DNA of 64,000 bases from positions 17,566 to 81,565 of the forward strand of contig JAISTB010000014.1 in the NCBI GenBank assembly GCA_031272775.1, given 5' to 3'. Of this stretch, positions 33,636 through 42,800 are shown piece by piece. Every line of letters starts with the position of its first letter. Position 1 is the first letter of the stretch. Origin of the DNA: Fusobacteriaceae bacterium. GTDB taxonomy: Bacteria > Fusobacteriota > Fusobacteriia > Fusobacteriales > Fusobacteriaceae. The notes beneath the pieces were generated by a model. The model made no database searches. It was not told the DNA's origin and saw only the letters and a list, made by a program, of their open reading frames with translations. Made by a program: the position numbers and the translations under genes.

Positions 33636-34481
33636 ATGGCATACCGAATGCTCGTCACGGACATGGACGACACGCTCCTCAACGAGCGCTCCGAATTGAA
33701 TCCCCGCGACCGGGAAGCGATCCTTGCGGCCCAGGCCCGGGGAGTCTGTTTTGTGCTGGCCTCGGGCCGGCCCACCTACGGCATGTGGCCCACGGCCGGG
33801 CGGCTGCGCCTGGGGGAATACGGCGGCTGGCTCCTTTCCTACAACGGCGCCCACATCCTTTCCGCCGCTACGCGGGAAATCGTCTCCCGGACGGAGCTCT
33901 CCCGGGAAGACCTGCACCTGCTCTACGACTGCGCCCTCGGCTACGGGACCGATATCCTGACCTACAAAGACGATATGCTGGTCTCGCCCCATCAGGGAAA
34001 ATATGTCCTTGAGGACCTGGCCCTTACGAAAATGCCGGGCTTTGTCCCCGTGGATTTCAAAGCCTTCATGGATTGCGGCGCGCCCAAGTGCATGCTTCTG
34101 GCGGAGCCCGACTATCTCGCGGGCGTCGAAAAGGAGCTGAAAGCCCGTTTCGGCAAGCGCTTCACGATCACCCGTTCCCGTCCCTACTTTCTGGAATTCG
34201 TGGCCCCCGGCGTCAGTAAAGGGGTAGCCATGACGAAACTGGCGGAACGCCTCGGTATCCGGGCGGAGGAAATCATCGCCTGCGGGGACTCCTGGAACGA
34301 TCTCGATATGATCGAAAAGGCTGGCTTCGGCGTCGCCGTCGCCAACGCCAACGCGGAGGTCAGGGCCCGGGCGGATTATGTGACCGCCGCAAACACCGAA
34401 TCCGGTCTGGCAAAGGTTATCGAAAAATACATCATGAATGAGGAGCGGACATGCGATCGTTTTACGAAAAAGAAAATCTGA
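33636..34481 (+). CDS. Cof-type HAD-IIB phosphatase
   Basis: A 281-residue HAD-superfamily hydrolase of the Cof/IIB subfamily. Motif I is VTDMDDTLLN, motif II is FVLASGRPTYGM, the cap domain lies between about residues 85 and 190, then the Lys of GVSKGVAM, and motif IV is IIACGDSWNDLDMIE. The C-terminal AVANANAEVRARADYVT is typical. Members dephosphorylate sugar phosphates, nucleotides or coenzyme precursors; the substrate here is unknown. AGGGGGAAATTTC precedes ATG 33636. The next gene begins 31 bases before its stop, so translation is coupled. Confidence 0.88.
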   Translation: MAYRMLVTDMDDTLLNERSELNPRDREAILAAQARGVCFVLASGRPTYGMWPTAGRLRLGEYGGWLLSYNGAHILSAATREIVSRTELSREDLHLLYDCALGYGTDILTYKDDMLVSPHQGKYVLEDLALTKMPGFVPVDFKAFMDCGAPKCMLLAEPDYLAGVEKELKARFGKRFTITRSRPYFLEFVAPGVSKGVAMTKLAERLGIRAEEIIACGDSWNDLDMIEKAGFGVAVANANAEVRARADYVTAANTESGLAKVIEKYIMNEERTCDRFTKKKI

Positions 34482-35116
34482 TACAATACGGAAAATTGCT
34501 GGCGGGATTGTTTTTCTGCGGTCTGGGCATCGTCATGGAAGTCAACTCCAATCTGGGCGGCGCGCCCTGGGACATCTTCCATATCGGCCTTTCCAGGGTG
34601 ATCGGCATTCCCTACGGCAAAGTCAGCATCATTGCGGGCGCCGTCGTGATCCTGCTCAACATTGTTCTCGGTCAGGTCATCGGCCTGGGGACCGTCCTCA
34701 ACATGTGCCTGATCGGTCTTTTTACCGATCTCATCAACAATTCCGGCCTCATTCCCTCTCCGACCGGGAAAATTCACGGCCAGGCGGCGCTCCTTTTCGG
34801 GGGAATGCTGCTCTTCGGCTACGGCACCTATCTCTATATGGCCCAGGGCAAGGGGGCCGGTCCCCGGGACGGCCTTATGCAGGTTCTCCATAAAAAGACC
34901 GGACTCTCCGTCGCCCTCATCAAAAACGGCATCGAGGTCGTCGTCCTCGTGATCGGCATCCTGTTAGGCGGCAAGGCCGGGCTCGGAACGTTGATCTACG
35001 CGCTTTCCATCGGCTTTATCATTCAGTATTTCTTCAAACTCCGGAAACTGGACATCCGGGCCCTCAACCACAGCAGAATCCGGGAAGATCTTCTGTCCCT
35101 GACGCGCTTCAGGTAG
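34451..35116 (+). CDS. YczE/YitT-like integral membrane protein
   Basis: A 221-residue membrane protein with about five or six hydrophobic segments. It has AGLFFCGLGIVMEVNSNLGGAPWDIF near the N-terminus (given here in parts: GIVMEVNSNLG and GGAPWDIFHIGLS), ALLFGGMLLFGYGTYLYMAQGKG, and GPRDGLMQVLHKKTG. This pattern (GxxPWD, GPRDG) is that of the YczE/YyaS family, which is related to YitT transporters of unknown substrate. GAGGAGCGGAC inside the end of the upstream phosphatase gene serves as ribosome binding site. Function unknown. Confidence 0.8.
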   Translation: MRSFYEKENLIQYGKLLAGLFFCGLGIVMEVNSNLGGAPWDIFHIGLSRVIGIPYGKVSIIAGAVVILLNIVLGQVIGLGTVLNMCLIGLFTDLINNSGLIPSPTGKIHGQAALLFGGMLLFGYGTYLYMAQGKGAGPRDGLMQVLHKKTGLSVALIKNGIEVVVLVIGILLGGKAGLGTLIYALSIGFIIQYFFKLRKLDIRALNHSRIREDLLSLTRFR

Positions 35117-35147
35117 TCCGGCGTCTCTTTCCAAATGAGGTAAAACT

Positions 35148-35840
35148 ATGCGAATTTTCGGTCTGCAACGGCTTTCTCTGGTCGATTACCCGGGAAAGAC
35201 CGCCTGTACTGTCTTTACCGGGGGTTGCAATTTCCGCTGCCCCTTCTGCCACAACAGCGCTCTGGTCCTTGATCCGGATCCCGCCGAAGCCCTTCCCGAA
35301 GCCGAAATCCAGGCCTTTCTTAAAAAACGGGCGGGACTTCTGGACGGCGTCTGCGTCTCGGGCGGGGAACCTCTGCTGCAAAAAGATCTGGGAGAATTTT
35401 TGAAATCGGTCAAAGCCCTGGGTTATCCGGTCAAGCTCGATACAAACGGCAGTTTTCCGGATCTGCTGGCGGCCCTGCTCAAACAGGGGCTCGTGGACTA
35501 TGTGGCCATGGATATCAAGAATACCCCCGAAAAATACGGCAAAACCGTCGGGCTTCGGACCTTTGATCCCGGGCCCGTACTGGAATCGGCGGCCCTGCTC
35601 ATGAAGGGGACCGTGCCCTTCGAGTTCCGGACGACGGTCGTCAGGGAATTCCATGAAGAGGAGGATTTCAAGGCCATCGGCCGCTGGCTGCGGGGCGCGC
35701 CCCGTTACTATCTCCAGAATTTTGTGGCTTCGGAAAATACCATCGCTCAGGGACTTCACGGCTATACGCCCCGGGAGCTGGCCCATTTTCGGGATTTGGC
35801 GGCGACCTTTTTTCAAAGCGTGGAACTCCGCGGCATTTGA
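35148..35840 (+). CDS. nrdG: Anaerobic ribonucleotide reductase activating radical SAM enzyme
   Basis: A 230-residue radical SAM enzyme that makes the glycyl radical on NrdD using S-adenosylmethionine. The cluster motif is CNFRCPFCHN (CxxxCxxC) near residue 27, preceded by QRLSLVDYPGKTACTVFTGG. The GVCVSGGEPLLQ motif binds SAM. Its length and LSLVDYPG start fit the longer (TIGR02495-type) activase rather than the 150-residue E. coli form. It lies just before nrdD, the reverse of the usual nrdD-nrdG order. The first predicted NrdR box overlaps its stop codon. Confidence 0.92.
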   Translation: MRIFGLQRLSLVDYPGKTACTVFTGGCNFRCPFCHNSALVLDPDPAEALPEAEIQAFLKKRAGLLDGVCVSGGEPLLQKDLGEFLKSVKALGYPVKLDTNGSFPDLLAALLKQGLVDYVAMDIKNTPEKYGKTVGLRTFDPGPVLESAALLMKGTVPFEFRTTVVREFHEEEDFKAIGRWLRGAPRYYLQNFVASENTIAQGLHGYTPRELAHFRDLAATFFQSVELRGI

Positions 35841-35886
35841 CACAACATCTTGTGGTTTGTGAATAAAAAAACACAATATCTTGTTA
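35840..35886 (+). promoter_or_regulatory. Pair of NrdR boxes before nrdD
   Basis: ACACAACATCTTGTGG (35840-35855) and ACACAATATCTTGTTA (35871-35886) match the NrdR consensus of an ACAC...GTGT-type 16-base palindrome. Their start-to-start distance is 31 bases, three helical turns, the usual spacing of paired NrdR sites. Confidence 0.75.
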
Positions 35887-35893
35887 TTTTTTC

Positions 35894-35922
35894 TTGACTT
35901 TAGGCTCGCTTGGTGGTAGAAT
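35894..35922 (+). promoter_or_regulatory. Promoter of nrdD
   Basis: TTGACT (35894-35899), 17-base spacer, TAGAAT (35917-35922). It lies directly downstream of the NrdR boxes. Confidence 0.75.
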
Positions 35923-35963
35923 AAGGACAAGCACAAAAACATATTTTATTAAGGAGAATCAAC

Positions 35964-38312
35964 ATGTACCAAGTAATCAAGCGAGACGGAAAAGTGGTCG
36001 AATTCAACCTGCAGAAGATCACGAAGGCGATTGAGAAGGCTTTCAAGTCCCAGGACAAGAATTACAACAACGATATTCTTGAGTTGCTGGCGCTGAGAGT
36101 CACGGCCGACTACGCGGCCAAGATCAAAAATGAGACCATTACGGTGGAAGAGATTCAGGACAGCGTGGAATCGGTCCTGATCCAGAGCGGATATGACGAC
36201 GTGGCGAAGGCGTATATCCTCTACCGCAAGCAGCGCGAAAAGATCCGGAACATGAAATCCACGATCCTCGACTACAAAGAGACCGTGGACAACTACGTAA
36301 AAATAGCGGACTGGCGCGTAAAAGAAAATTCCACGGTGACCTATTCGGTCGGCGGACTCATTCTCTCCAATTCCGGGGCGATAACAGCCAACTACTGGCT
36401 GTCGGAAATCTACGACGAGGAAATCAGCAACGCCCACCGCAACGCGGATATCCATATTCACGACCTTTCGATGCTGACGGGCTACTGCGCGGGCTGGTCC
36501 CTGAAACAGCTGATCCAGGAAGGCCTGGGCGGCGTGGACGGCAAGATCACTTCTTCCCCGGCCAGTCATCTGGCGACCCTCTGCAATCAGATGGTCAATT
36601 TCCTCGGCATCATGCAGAACGAATGGGCCGGCGCGCAGGCGTTCTCTTCCTTTGACACTTATCTCGCTCCCTTTGTGAAAGCGGACGACCTCTCGTACCG
36701 GGAAGTCAAGAAAGCGCTGGAGTCCTTTATTTTCGGCGTCAATACGCCGAGCCGCTGGGGCACCCAGGCGCCTTTCTCCAACATCACGCTGGACTGGACC
36801 GTGCCCAAAGATCTGGCCGAGCTGCCCGCCATCGTGGGCGGCAAAGAAATGGACTTCAAGTACAAGGATTGCAAGAAGGAAATGGATATGATCAACAAGG
36901 CCTTTATCGAGATCATGATCGAGGGCGACGCCAACGGCCGCGGTTTCCAGTATCCGATTCCCACTTACTCCATTACGAAGGATTTTGACTGGTCCGAGAC
37001 CGAAAACAACAAGCTGCTCTTTGAGATGACCTCCAAATACGGCACGCCCTATTTTTCCAACTACATCAACAGCGATATGGAGGCAAGCGACGTCCGGAGC
37101 ATGTGTTGCCGGCTGCGCCTCGACCTTCGGGAACTCCGGAAAAAATCCGGCGGTTTCTTCGGAAGCGGAGAAAGCACGGGTTCCATCGGCGTCGTGACGA
37201 TCAATATGCCGCGGATCGCCTTCCTTTCCAGGACGCCCGCCGAGTTTTACGAAAAGCTCGACAAGCTCATGGATCTCTCGGCCCGTTCCCTCAAGATCAA
37301 GCGGGATATCGTGAAAAAATTGATGGATGAGGGCTTGTATCCTTACACCAAGCGCTATCTGGGGACCTTTGACAATCATTTCTCCACGATCGGCCTAATC
37401 GGCATGAACGAAGTGGGCTTGAACGCCAAATGGCTGGGGAAGGACCTGACCCATCCCGAAACTCAGGCCTTTGCCAAGGATGTGCTGAACCACATGCGGG
37501 AACGGCTGGCCGATTATCAGGAAAAATACGGAGACCTCTACAATCTCGAGGCGACGCCCGCCGAATCGACTACTTACCGGCTGGCCAAGCACGACGTTGA
37601 AAAATACCCGGGCATCGTCACGGCCTCCATGGGCGAGACGCCCTACTATACCAACAGTTCCCACCTGCCGGTCAGCTTTACGAGCGACATCTTTGACGCC
37701 CTGGATATTCAAGACGAACTGCAGACCCTCTACACCTCCGGCACCGTATTTCACGCCTTCCTCGGCGAGAAACTCCCCGACTGGAAAGCCTCGGCCAATC
37801 TCGTCAGAAAGATCGCCGAAAATTACAGACTGCCCTATTACACGCTGTCGCCGACCTATTCGGTGTGCCGGGAACACGGCTATCTCTCCGGAGAGGCCTT
37901 CAGCTGCCCGGTCTGCGGCCGGAAAACGGAAGTCTACAGCCGGATCACCGGATATTATCGGCCCGTTCAGAACTGGAACGAGGGAAAAGTCCAGGAATAC
38001 AAAGAAAGAAAGCTCTACGACATTCCCCATTCCACCCTGAAAAAAGGCCGGCAGAGCGCAAACGCGGCGGAACAGCCCAAAAGCCAGCATGAGACGCTGC
38101 TCTTTACGACAAAGACCTGCCCCAACTGCAACGTCAGCAAGGACATCCTGAACAACGCCCACATCGACTACACGGTGGTTGACGCGGAGGAAAGACCCGA
38201 ACTCGCCGTGAAGTACGGCATCCGGCAGGCCCCGACCCTCGTTGTCATCGACGGGGAAAAGGTCGAAAAACACGTAAACGTATCCAATATCAGAAGTTTC
38301 CTGCATATCTGA
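35964..38312 (+). CDS. nrdD: Anaerobic ribonucleoside-triphosphate reductase with fused thioredoxin-like domain
   Basis: A 782-residue class III ribonucleotide reductase, reducing ribonucleoside triphosphates for DNA synthesis without oxygen. It has an N-terminal ATP-cone (KRDGKVVEFNLQKI, residues about 4-95), the catalytic body with NADIHIHDLSMLTGYCAGW and NTPSRWGTQAPFSN, a zinc-binding Cys cluster late in the protein (VCREHGYL, FSCPVCGRK), and the glycyl radical site RITGYYRPV. After about residue 710 comes an extra 73-residue glutaredoxin/thioredoxin-like domain with TTKTCPNCNVSK (Cys719, Cys722) and GIRQAPTLVVIDG, probably a built-in reductant. AAGGAGAATCAAC precedes the ATG. NrdR control is indicated. 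Confidence 0.96.
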   Translation: MYQVIKRDGKVVEFNLQKITKAIEKAFKSQDKNYNNDILELLALRVTADYAAKIKNETITVEEIQDSVESVLIQSGYDDVAKAYILYRKQREKIRNMKSTILDYKETVDNYVKIADWRVKENSTVTYSVGGLILSNSGAITANYWLSEIYDEEISNAHRNADIHIHDLSMLTGYCAGWSLKQLIQEGLGGVDGKITSSPASHLATLCNQMVNFLGIMQNEWAGAQAFSSFDTYLAPFVKADDLSYREVKKALESFIFGVNTPSRWGTQAPFSNITLDWTVPKDLAELPAIVGGKEMDFKYKDCKKEMDMINKAFIEIMIEGDANGRGFQYPIPTYSITKDFDWSETENNKLLFEMTSKYGTPYFSNYINSDMEASDVRSMCCRLRLDLRELRKKSGGFFGSGESTGSIGVVTINMPRIAFLSRTPAEFYEKLDKLMDLSARSLKIKRDIVKKLMDEGLYPYTKRYLGTFDNHFSTIGLIGMNEVGLNAKWLGKDLTHPETQAFAKDVLNHMRERLADYQEKYGDLYNLEATPAESTTYRLAKHDVEKYPGIVTASMGETPYYTNSSHLPVSFTSDIFDALDIQDELQTLYTSGTVFHAFLGEKLPDWKASANLVRKIAENYRLPYYTLSPTYSVCREHGYLSGEAFSCPVCGRKTEVYSRITGYYRPVQNWNEGKVQEYKERKLYDIPHSTLKKGRQSANAAEQPKSQHETLLFTTKTCPNCNVSKDILNNAHIDYTVVDAEERPELAVKYGIRQAPTLVVIDGEKVEKHVNVSNIRSFLHI

Positions 38313-38328
38313 TACAGCTTGAAACAAG

Positions 38329-38358
38329 ACGGGCGGATTCCGGTTCGCCCGTTTTTTT
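38329..38358 (+). terminator. Terminator after nrdD
   Basis: ACGGGCG (38329-38335) pairs with CGCCCGT (38346-38352), followed by a run of T. Confidence 0.8.
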
Positions 38359-38375
38359 CAAAAAAAGGAGGCGCC

Positions 38376-39188
38376 ATGATGGAAAAATATCGCGAATCGG
38401 CGGCGTATGTGAAAGAACGGCTCGGCGACCGGGCGGAGATTGCGGTCATCCTGGGCTCAGGCCTCGGGGCACTCGCTTCGGCCCTCGAAGGGGAAAAAGC
38501 GCTCCCCTACGCGGAGATTCCCCATTTTCCCCGGAAAATGATCGCGGGCCATGAGGGAAAACTCCTCGCGGGGATCATGGACGGCGCGCCCGTTCTGGTT
38601 ATGAACGGCCGCTTCCACTATTACCAGGGCTACAGCATGGCCGAGGTGACGTATCCGCTTCCGGTCATGAAGCTCCTCGGGATAAAATACCTCATTGTAA
38701 GCAACGCCGCGGGCGGCGTCAACGAGTCCTTTTCCAAGGGGACGCTGATGATCATCCGGGATTTCATCAATTTTTTCGGGACCAACCCCTTGATCGGAGC
38801 GGGCGGAAGCGAACTCGGCCCGCAATTTCCGGATATGTCCCGGCCCTTTTCCCCGAAACTCCTGAAGCTGGCCCGGGAGGAGGCGGAACGCCTCGGGATC
38901 CCTTACCGGGAGGGCGTTTATCTCGGGACCACGGGTCCTTCCTTTGAGAGCGCCGCGGAGATCCGGATGATGAGGACGCTGGGCGCCGACGCCGTGGGGA
39001 TGTCGACGGTACCGGAGATTATCGTCGGAAACTGGCTGGGCCTTCAGCTTTTGGGGATTTCCTGCATTACGAACATGGCCACGGGACTTGCTCAAGCGCC
39101 CCACGACCACGCCGCGGTCCTCGCCGAAGCCCGAAAGGTCGAAAGCGATTTCTGCCGCTGGGTAAAAGAAATCATAAAAAAAATCTGA
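38376..39188 (+). CDS. punA: Purine-nucleoside phosphorylase
   Basis: A 270-residue cytoplasmic enzyme that splits inosine or guanosine (and deoxy forms) with phosphate. Motifs of the trimeric low-molecular-weight class are ILGSGLGALA near residue 24, MNGRFHYYQGYSMAEVTYP near 73, LIVSNAAGGVN near 107, and GMSTVPEIIVGNWLGLQLLG near 207. AAAGGAGG stands just before two consecutive ATG codons; I use the first (38376). The frame is open upstream into the nrdD terminator but that part has no start signal. It pairs functionally with the pyrimidine nucleoside phosphorylase at 32229. Confidence 0.93.
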   Translation: MMEKYRESAAYVKERLGDRAEIAVILGSGLGALASALEGEKALPYAEIPHFPRKMIAGHEGKLLAGIMDGAPVLVMNGRFHYYQGYSMAEVTYPLPVMKLLGIKYLIVSNAAGGVNESFSKGTLMIIRDFINFFGTNPLIGAGGSELGPQFPDMSRPFSPKLLKLAREEAERLGIPYREGVYLGTTGPSFESAAEIRMMRTLGADAVGMSTVPEIIVGNWLGLQLLGISCITNMATGLAQAPHDHAAVLAEARKVESDFCRWVKEIIKKI

Positions 39189-39210
39189 CCCCTGCAAGGT
39201 CAGATTTTTT
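39178..39210 (+). terminator. Terminator containing the punA stop codon
   Basis: A perfect 13-bp stem, AAAAAATCTGACC (39178-39190) with GGTCAGATTTTTT (39198-39210). The stop TGA is inside the left arm. Confidence 0.9.
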
Positions 39211-39312
39211 ATATATCATATTTTATAGGAGGGTCAAGGTACTTTATGAGTTCCTTTGAATGTATCATACCTCCGTTATTTGTCGTGAATATGTCAAGAG
39301 AAAATCTTTGCC

Positions 39313-40695
39313 TTATTTTTCCGTATTGAAGGCCAGAATAAATTTTTTTCCCTCGACGGCGATCCGACAGGAGAAGCCGTTCAGCTCAAAAATCCTGCGT
39401 ACGATGGAAAGGCCCAGGCCGTTCCCCTCGCGGGATTTTTCTTCGGCGTTGGCCCCCCGCGCGAAGGGTTCCCACAGCTGCTCGAGCTTTTCGGGGAGAA
39501 GCCCGTCGGTCTCATTTTCAAAGACGTATTCGGCCCCCTGGCGGTACACGCGGATCGTCCCTTCGTCCACGGAATAGCGGAGCGCGTTTTGGACGATATT
39601 GTCAATGGCGATGCCGAAGAGACGTCCGTCACAGAAAACCGTGTTGTCGCCGGGCAGATCCACTTCCCAGCGCAGATCTTTTTCCAATTCGATGTTCTCG
39701 TATTTTTCGGCGCTTTCCCGGAAAAAGCTCATAAAATCCGCCTCGCTTCTGTCCAGGCGGATACCCGGCGACGACAGGCGGGAAATCGTCAGCAGATTCG
39801 TGATGATCTCGTTCATTTCCTTGCTTTTTTTGGCGATGGCCTTGTAGTATTTCATGCGCTCCGCTTCTGTCTTGGCGAGCCCCCCGATGAGGCCCTGGGC
39901 GTGGGTGCTGATGACCGTAATCGGGGTCTTCAGCTCATGGGACGCGTCCGAGGCGAATGTGCGCAGGTTTTCAATGGAATTTTCGAGGTTTTCCGACATG
40001 GTGTCGATGCTGCGGGACAATTCTCCGATCTCGTCTTCCGAGTGGATATCGGATTTTTCCGAGAAATCCAAAACGGAGATTTTTCGCGCGATGGAATTCA
40101 GTTTTTCGATGTTTCCGGTTATTTTTTTACAGAGGATCCGGCCGATGATCATGCTGAACAGGATCCCGATGCCGGTGATGATGATGTTGAAAAAATTGAT
40201 CTCGGCCTTGTGGACCTTGATGACCGAGAGGGAGGTCCGCAGGGACATGATGCCCACGTCGGGGATGCTCTCGTTGTAAAAGAGCAGCGTAATATTGGTA
40301 TTGGGGAGCCGGGTCATGTGGAATTTGCCGGTTTCCCAGTTGGGTTGGGGCATCCGGGGGCGGCTTCGATTGGAAAAACGGTTCAGCGTCCCCTGATTGA
40401 TGGGAGACGGCATGTTTTGGAGGCTGCGGGCAAGGTTCAGCCGGACTTCGTCGACGACGACGATGTCGATCCCCTCGTTGTCCCGGACGTTTTCCACATA
40501 GTTGGCAAATTCGACAGGGTCATAGAGTTTTTCCTTGGCGATTTCCTTGATCGACAAAATCGCGTTTTTCTTCTGGTAAATCAGAAATTTATCGAGGAAA
40601 AACACGTTCATGATGTAACTTATGGAAATCGTGAAAACGACAATAAAGATGGAAAATATAAAGATTTTCCGAAAAAGATTAATTCTTGGTTTCAT
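39313..40695 (-). CDS. Sensor histidine kinase
   Basis: A 460-residue inner-membrane kinase. It has a first membrane helix (IFIFSIFIVVFTISISYIM), an extracytoplasmic sensor loop of about 130 residues, a second helix near residue 175 (IIITGIGILFSMIIG), a HAMP domain, the phospho-acceptor His in ASDASHELKTPITVI, and a catalytic domain with DNIVQNALRYSVDE, LWEPFARG and GNGLGLSIVRRI. Compared with the classical VEDTGPGI box, this protein has EFVFENETDG-like sequence (YVFENETDGLLPE), so the G1 box is degenerate. Its start overlaps the regulator gene by 17 bases. Signal and targets are unknown. Confidence 0.9.
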   Translation of the reverse strand: MKPRINLFRKIFIFSIFIVVFTISISYIMNVFFLDKFLIYQKKNAILSIKEIAKEKLYDPVEFANYVENVRDNEGIDIVVVDEVRLNLARSLQNMPSPINQGTLNRFSNRSRPRMPQPNWETGKFHMTRLPNTNITLLFYNESIPDVGIMSLRTSLSVIKVHKAEINFFNIIITGIGILFSMIIGRILCKKITGNIEKLNSIARKISVLDFSEKSDIHSEDEIGELSRSIDTMSENLENSIENLRTFASDASHELKTPITVISTHAQGLIGGLAKTEAERMKYYKAIAKKSKEMNEIITNLLTISRLSSPGIRLDRSEADFMSFFRESAEKYENIELEKDLRWEVDLPGDNTVFCDGRLFGIAIDNIVQNALRYSVDEGTIRVYRQGAEYVFENETDGLLPEKLEQLWEPFARGANAEEKSREGNGLGLSIVRRIFELNGFSCRIAVEGKKFILAFNTEK

Positions 40696-41344
40696 CGAAC
40701 AGATATCCCATTCCCCTTATGGTACGCAGCATCTCATTGTAATTGCCCATTTTTTTCCGGACTCGCTTGACAAGCGTATCGACGACTCTGTCGTTGCCGT
40801 CGAAGTCAAATCCCCAGATCTCGTTGAGCAGCTGCTCCCGGGGGAAAATCATGCCCTTGTTCTTGATCATGTACTCCAGAAACTGGATTTCCCGGCGCGT
40901 GAGCTCCATGGATTCGCCGTCCACGACCAGTTCTCCGCTCTTGAAATCAAAATTGAGCCCTTTGAATTTGTAGGCGCTGTTGCCGTCGATCTTCAGGGCC
41001 TTTTTGACCTTCACCGCGAGGATCTTGAGGCTGAAGGGCTTGGTGATGTAATCGTCTGCGCCGATGGAAAGGCCCTTCAACTCGTCGATCTCCGAATCCC
41101 TGGCCGTCATCATGATGATGGGAACGTTGGATTCGCCGCGGATCTCCTTGCAGATCTCCCAGCCGTTTTTGCGCGGGAGATTGATGTCGAGCAGGATCAG
41201 GTCGGGGTTGTACAGGTAGAAGGCGTCCAGTCCCCGTTCGCCGTCAAAGGCCTTGAAAACTTCAAAGCCTTCCTGGATCAACGTGTCTTCGACGACTTTT
41301 TCCAGATCTTTTTCATCCTCTACGATCAGTATTCTTTTTTTCAT
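40679..41344 (-). CDS. OmpR-family response regulator
   Basis: A 221-residue response regulator. The receiver has ILIVEDEKDL, the phospho-acceptor Asp in LILLDINLPRKNG, Thr in MMTARDSE and Lys in YITKPFSLK. The winged-helix output domain has ELTRREIQFLEYMI and VVDTLVKRVRKKMG. The frame is open further upstream, but ATG 41344, preceded by CAGGTGATC, starts the receiver domain properly. It is upstream of, and overlaps by 17 bases with, its kinase gene. No target operator was identified in the window. Confidence 0.92.
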   Translation of the reverse strand: MKKRILIVEDEKDLEKVVEDTLIQEGFEVFKAFDGERGLDAFYLYNPDLILLDINLPRKNGWEICKEIRGESNVPIIMMTARDSEIDELKGLSIGADDYITKPFSLKILAVKVKKALKIDGNSAYKFKGLNFDFKSGELVVDGESMELTRREIQFLEYMIKNKGMIFPREQLLNEIWGFDFDGNDRVVDTLVKRVRKKMGNYNEMLRTIRGMGYLFDETKN

Positions 41345-41462
41345 GGCGATCACCTGATTTTTGACTTGTTCTTTCATTTTAGCAGGATAATGTGGCAATA
41401 CGATGTTTTTGGGGAAATCGGCGTTTTACGAGGTTGCGATCCCGTCGGGACAAGCGCCGTAC

Positions 41463-42749
41463 TCACGCCCCCAGCAGAGAAGCCGGTACGACAGCGATTC
41501 CGTCCGGCCGGCGATAGGCAAGAGGGCCGGTTGTGATGATCACCGCGTCTGACAGATTCGCTCTGCTTTTCAGCCAAAGCAGATGGCGGACATCGTGATC
41601 AGAAATAAAAGGGGCGGTTTTAACTTCAATCGCGACGGTATCCCGTCCCCGCGAAAGGATAAAATCAATCTCCCTGTCGCCTTTCAGCGTCTGGAAATGA
41701 TACAAATTCGCGTCGCATATGCCGGCATATACGCGCAAACTCTGAAAAATGAACGCTTCGAACAAGCGACCGATGATATTCCCGTATTTTTCGTCAAAGC
41801 GGCTGTCGGGCGCATGTTTCCGATCCGAGCCGTTCAGCATGTCCACCCTGAGCCCCAGCAGATGAATCGCGAAAGCGGGATCGGCAAGGTAATGCTTCGG
41901 CGCTTTTTTCATCCGCGAGCAAAAATCCGCCCCGTCGGTCCAGATCGGAAGTTCGTCAATCAACCACATGCGTTCCAGCGCTTCCCTGTAGGCAATCGTC
42001 GTCTTGATGGCCGGTTTGTTGCCCTCCCTCGGCGTCGCGGCATCAAGGATCTCTTCGTATTTTGCCGACGTGGAAACCGCAGCCGCATATGCCGACAGCC
42101 ATCTTTTCAACGCTTCCGGTTGGCGGATACGGATGCCTTCCTGCTCGAAATCGTGGGTAAGCAAATTGTTGAGGTAGGAATCGAAGGCCAGTTTACGCCG
42201 CCTTTCGTTGGCAATCCGCATGCCGGGGAGGCCAGACACCGCCATTTCCTCTATATAATCCCCGAAGGAGACGGTCGTCTGCCCTTGAATCGGAGTGGAA
42301 AAAGCTTCCCGCTGATCGAGGAGGGTCTCGAGGGAAACGGTCTTCCGCGCCAGTCCCCTTTCTTCCAGGGACAGGGGAAACATCCGCAAGCGCGCGATCC
42401 GCCCCGCGCCCGAATGAACATCGAGGTTCTTGGCCGAAATCGATCCGGTGAGCAAATAGGCGCAATCGTCCCTTCTGTCATCGACATCGCGTCTGACATA
42501 ATCCCAAATCTTCGGGATTTTTTGCCATTCGTCAATCAAAACAGGCGTTTTCGAGCTGCTGAGTTTTCCGGGATCATTGGAGATCAGCAAAAAATCGCTT
42601 TCCCGATCCAGCTTATATACGGTGTTTGCAATGCGGGATGCGGAGACCGTCTTTCCCACGCCCTTCAGTCCATCTATGGCTACGGCCGGCAAATCGGCCA
42701 GCAAATCTTTCAGATATTTTTCCAAAAGTCTGTCATACTGTTTTTTCAT
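41463..42749 (-). CDS. AAA+ ATP-binding protein with DUF4143 domain (second copy)
   Basis: A 428-residue protein with a P-loop (VAIDGLKGVGKTVSASRI, residues about 22-40), Walker B-like TPVLIDEWQKIP near 68, a sensor AYLLTGSISA near 97, and a C-terminal DUF4143 region whose GDREIDFILSRG and TVAIEVKTAP carry the Asp...Glu-x-Lys pattern of a PD-(D/E)xK-like core. It is a distant paralogue of the protein at 8912-10135. Family role is unsettled. The sequence is rich in alternative codons and the flanks are AT-rich. Four copies of a 23-bp direct repeat lie about 50-130 bases upstream of its start and might control it. Confidence 0.88.
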   Translation of the reverse strand: MKKQYDRLLEKYLKDLLADLPAVAIDGLKGVGKTVSASRIANTVYKLDRESDFLLISNDPGKLSSSKTPVLIDEWQKIPKIWDYVRRDVDDRRDDCAYLLTGSISAKNLDVHSGAGRIARLRMFPLSLEERGLARKTVSLETLLDQREAFSTPIQGQTTVSFGDYIEEMAVSGLPGMRIANERRRKLAFDSYLNNLLTHDFEQEGIRIRQPEALKRWLSAYAAAVSTSAKYEEILDAATPREGNKPAIKTTIAYREALERMWLIDELPIWTDGADFCSRMKKAPKHYLADPAFAIHLLGLRVDMLNGSDRKHAPDSRFDEKYGNIIGRLFEAFIFQSLRVYAGICDANLYHFQTLKGDREIDFILSRGRDTVAIEVKTAPFISDHDVRHLLWLKSRANLSDAVIITTGPLAYRRPDGIAVVPASLLGA

Positions 42750-42800
42750 GTTTTTATTATACGCTTTATTTTCGCTGAAGTCAAGGAATTTATAAAATTT

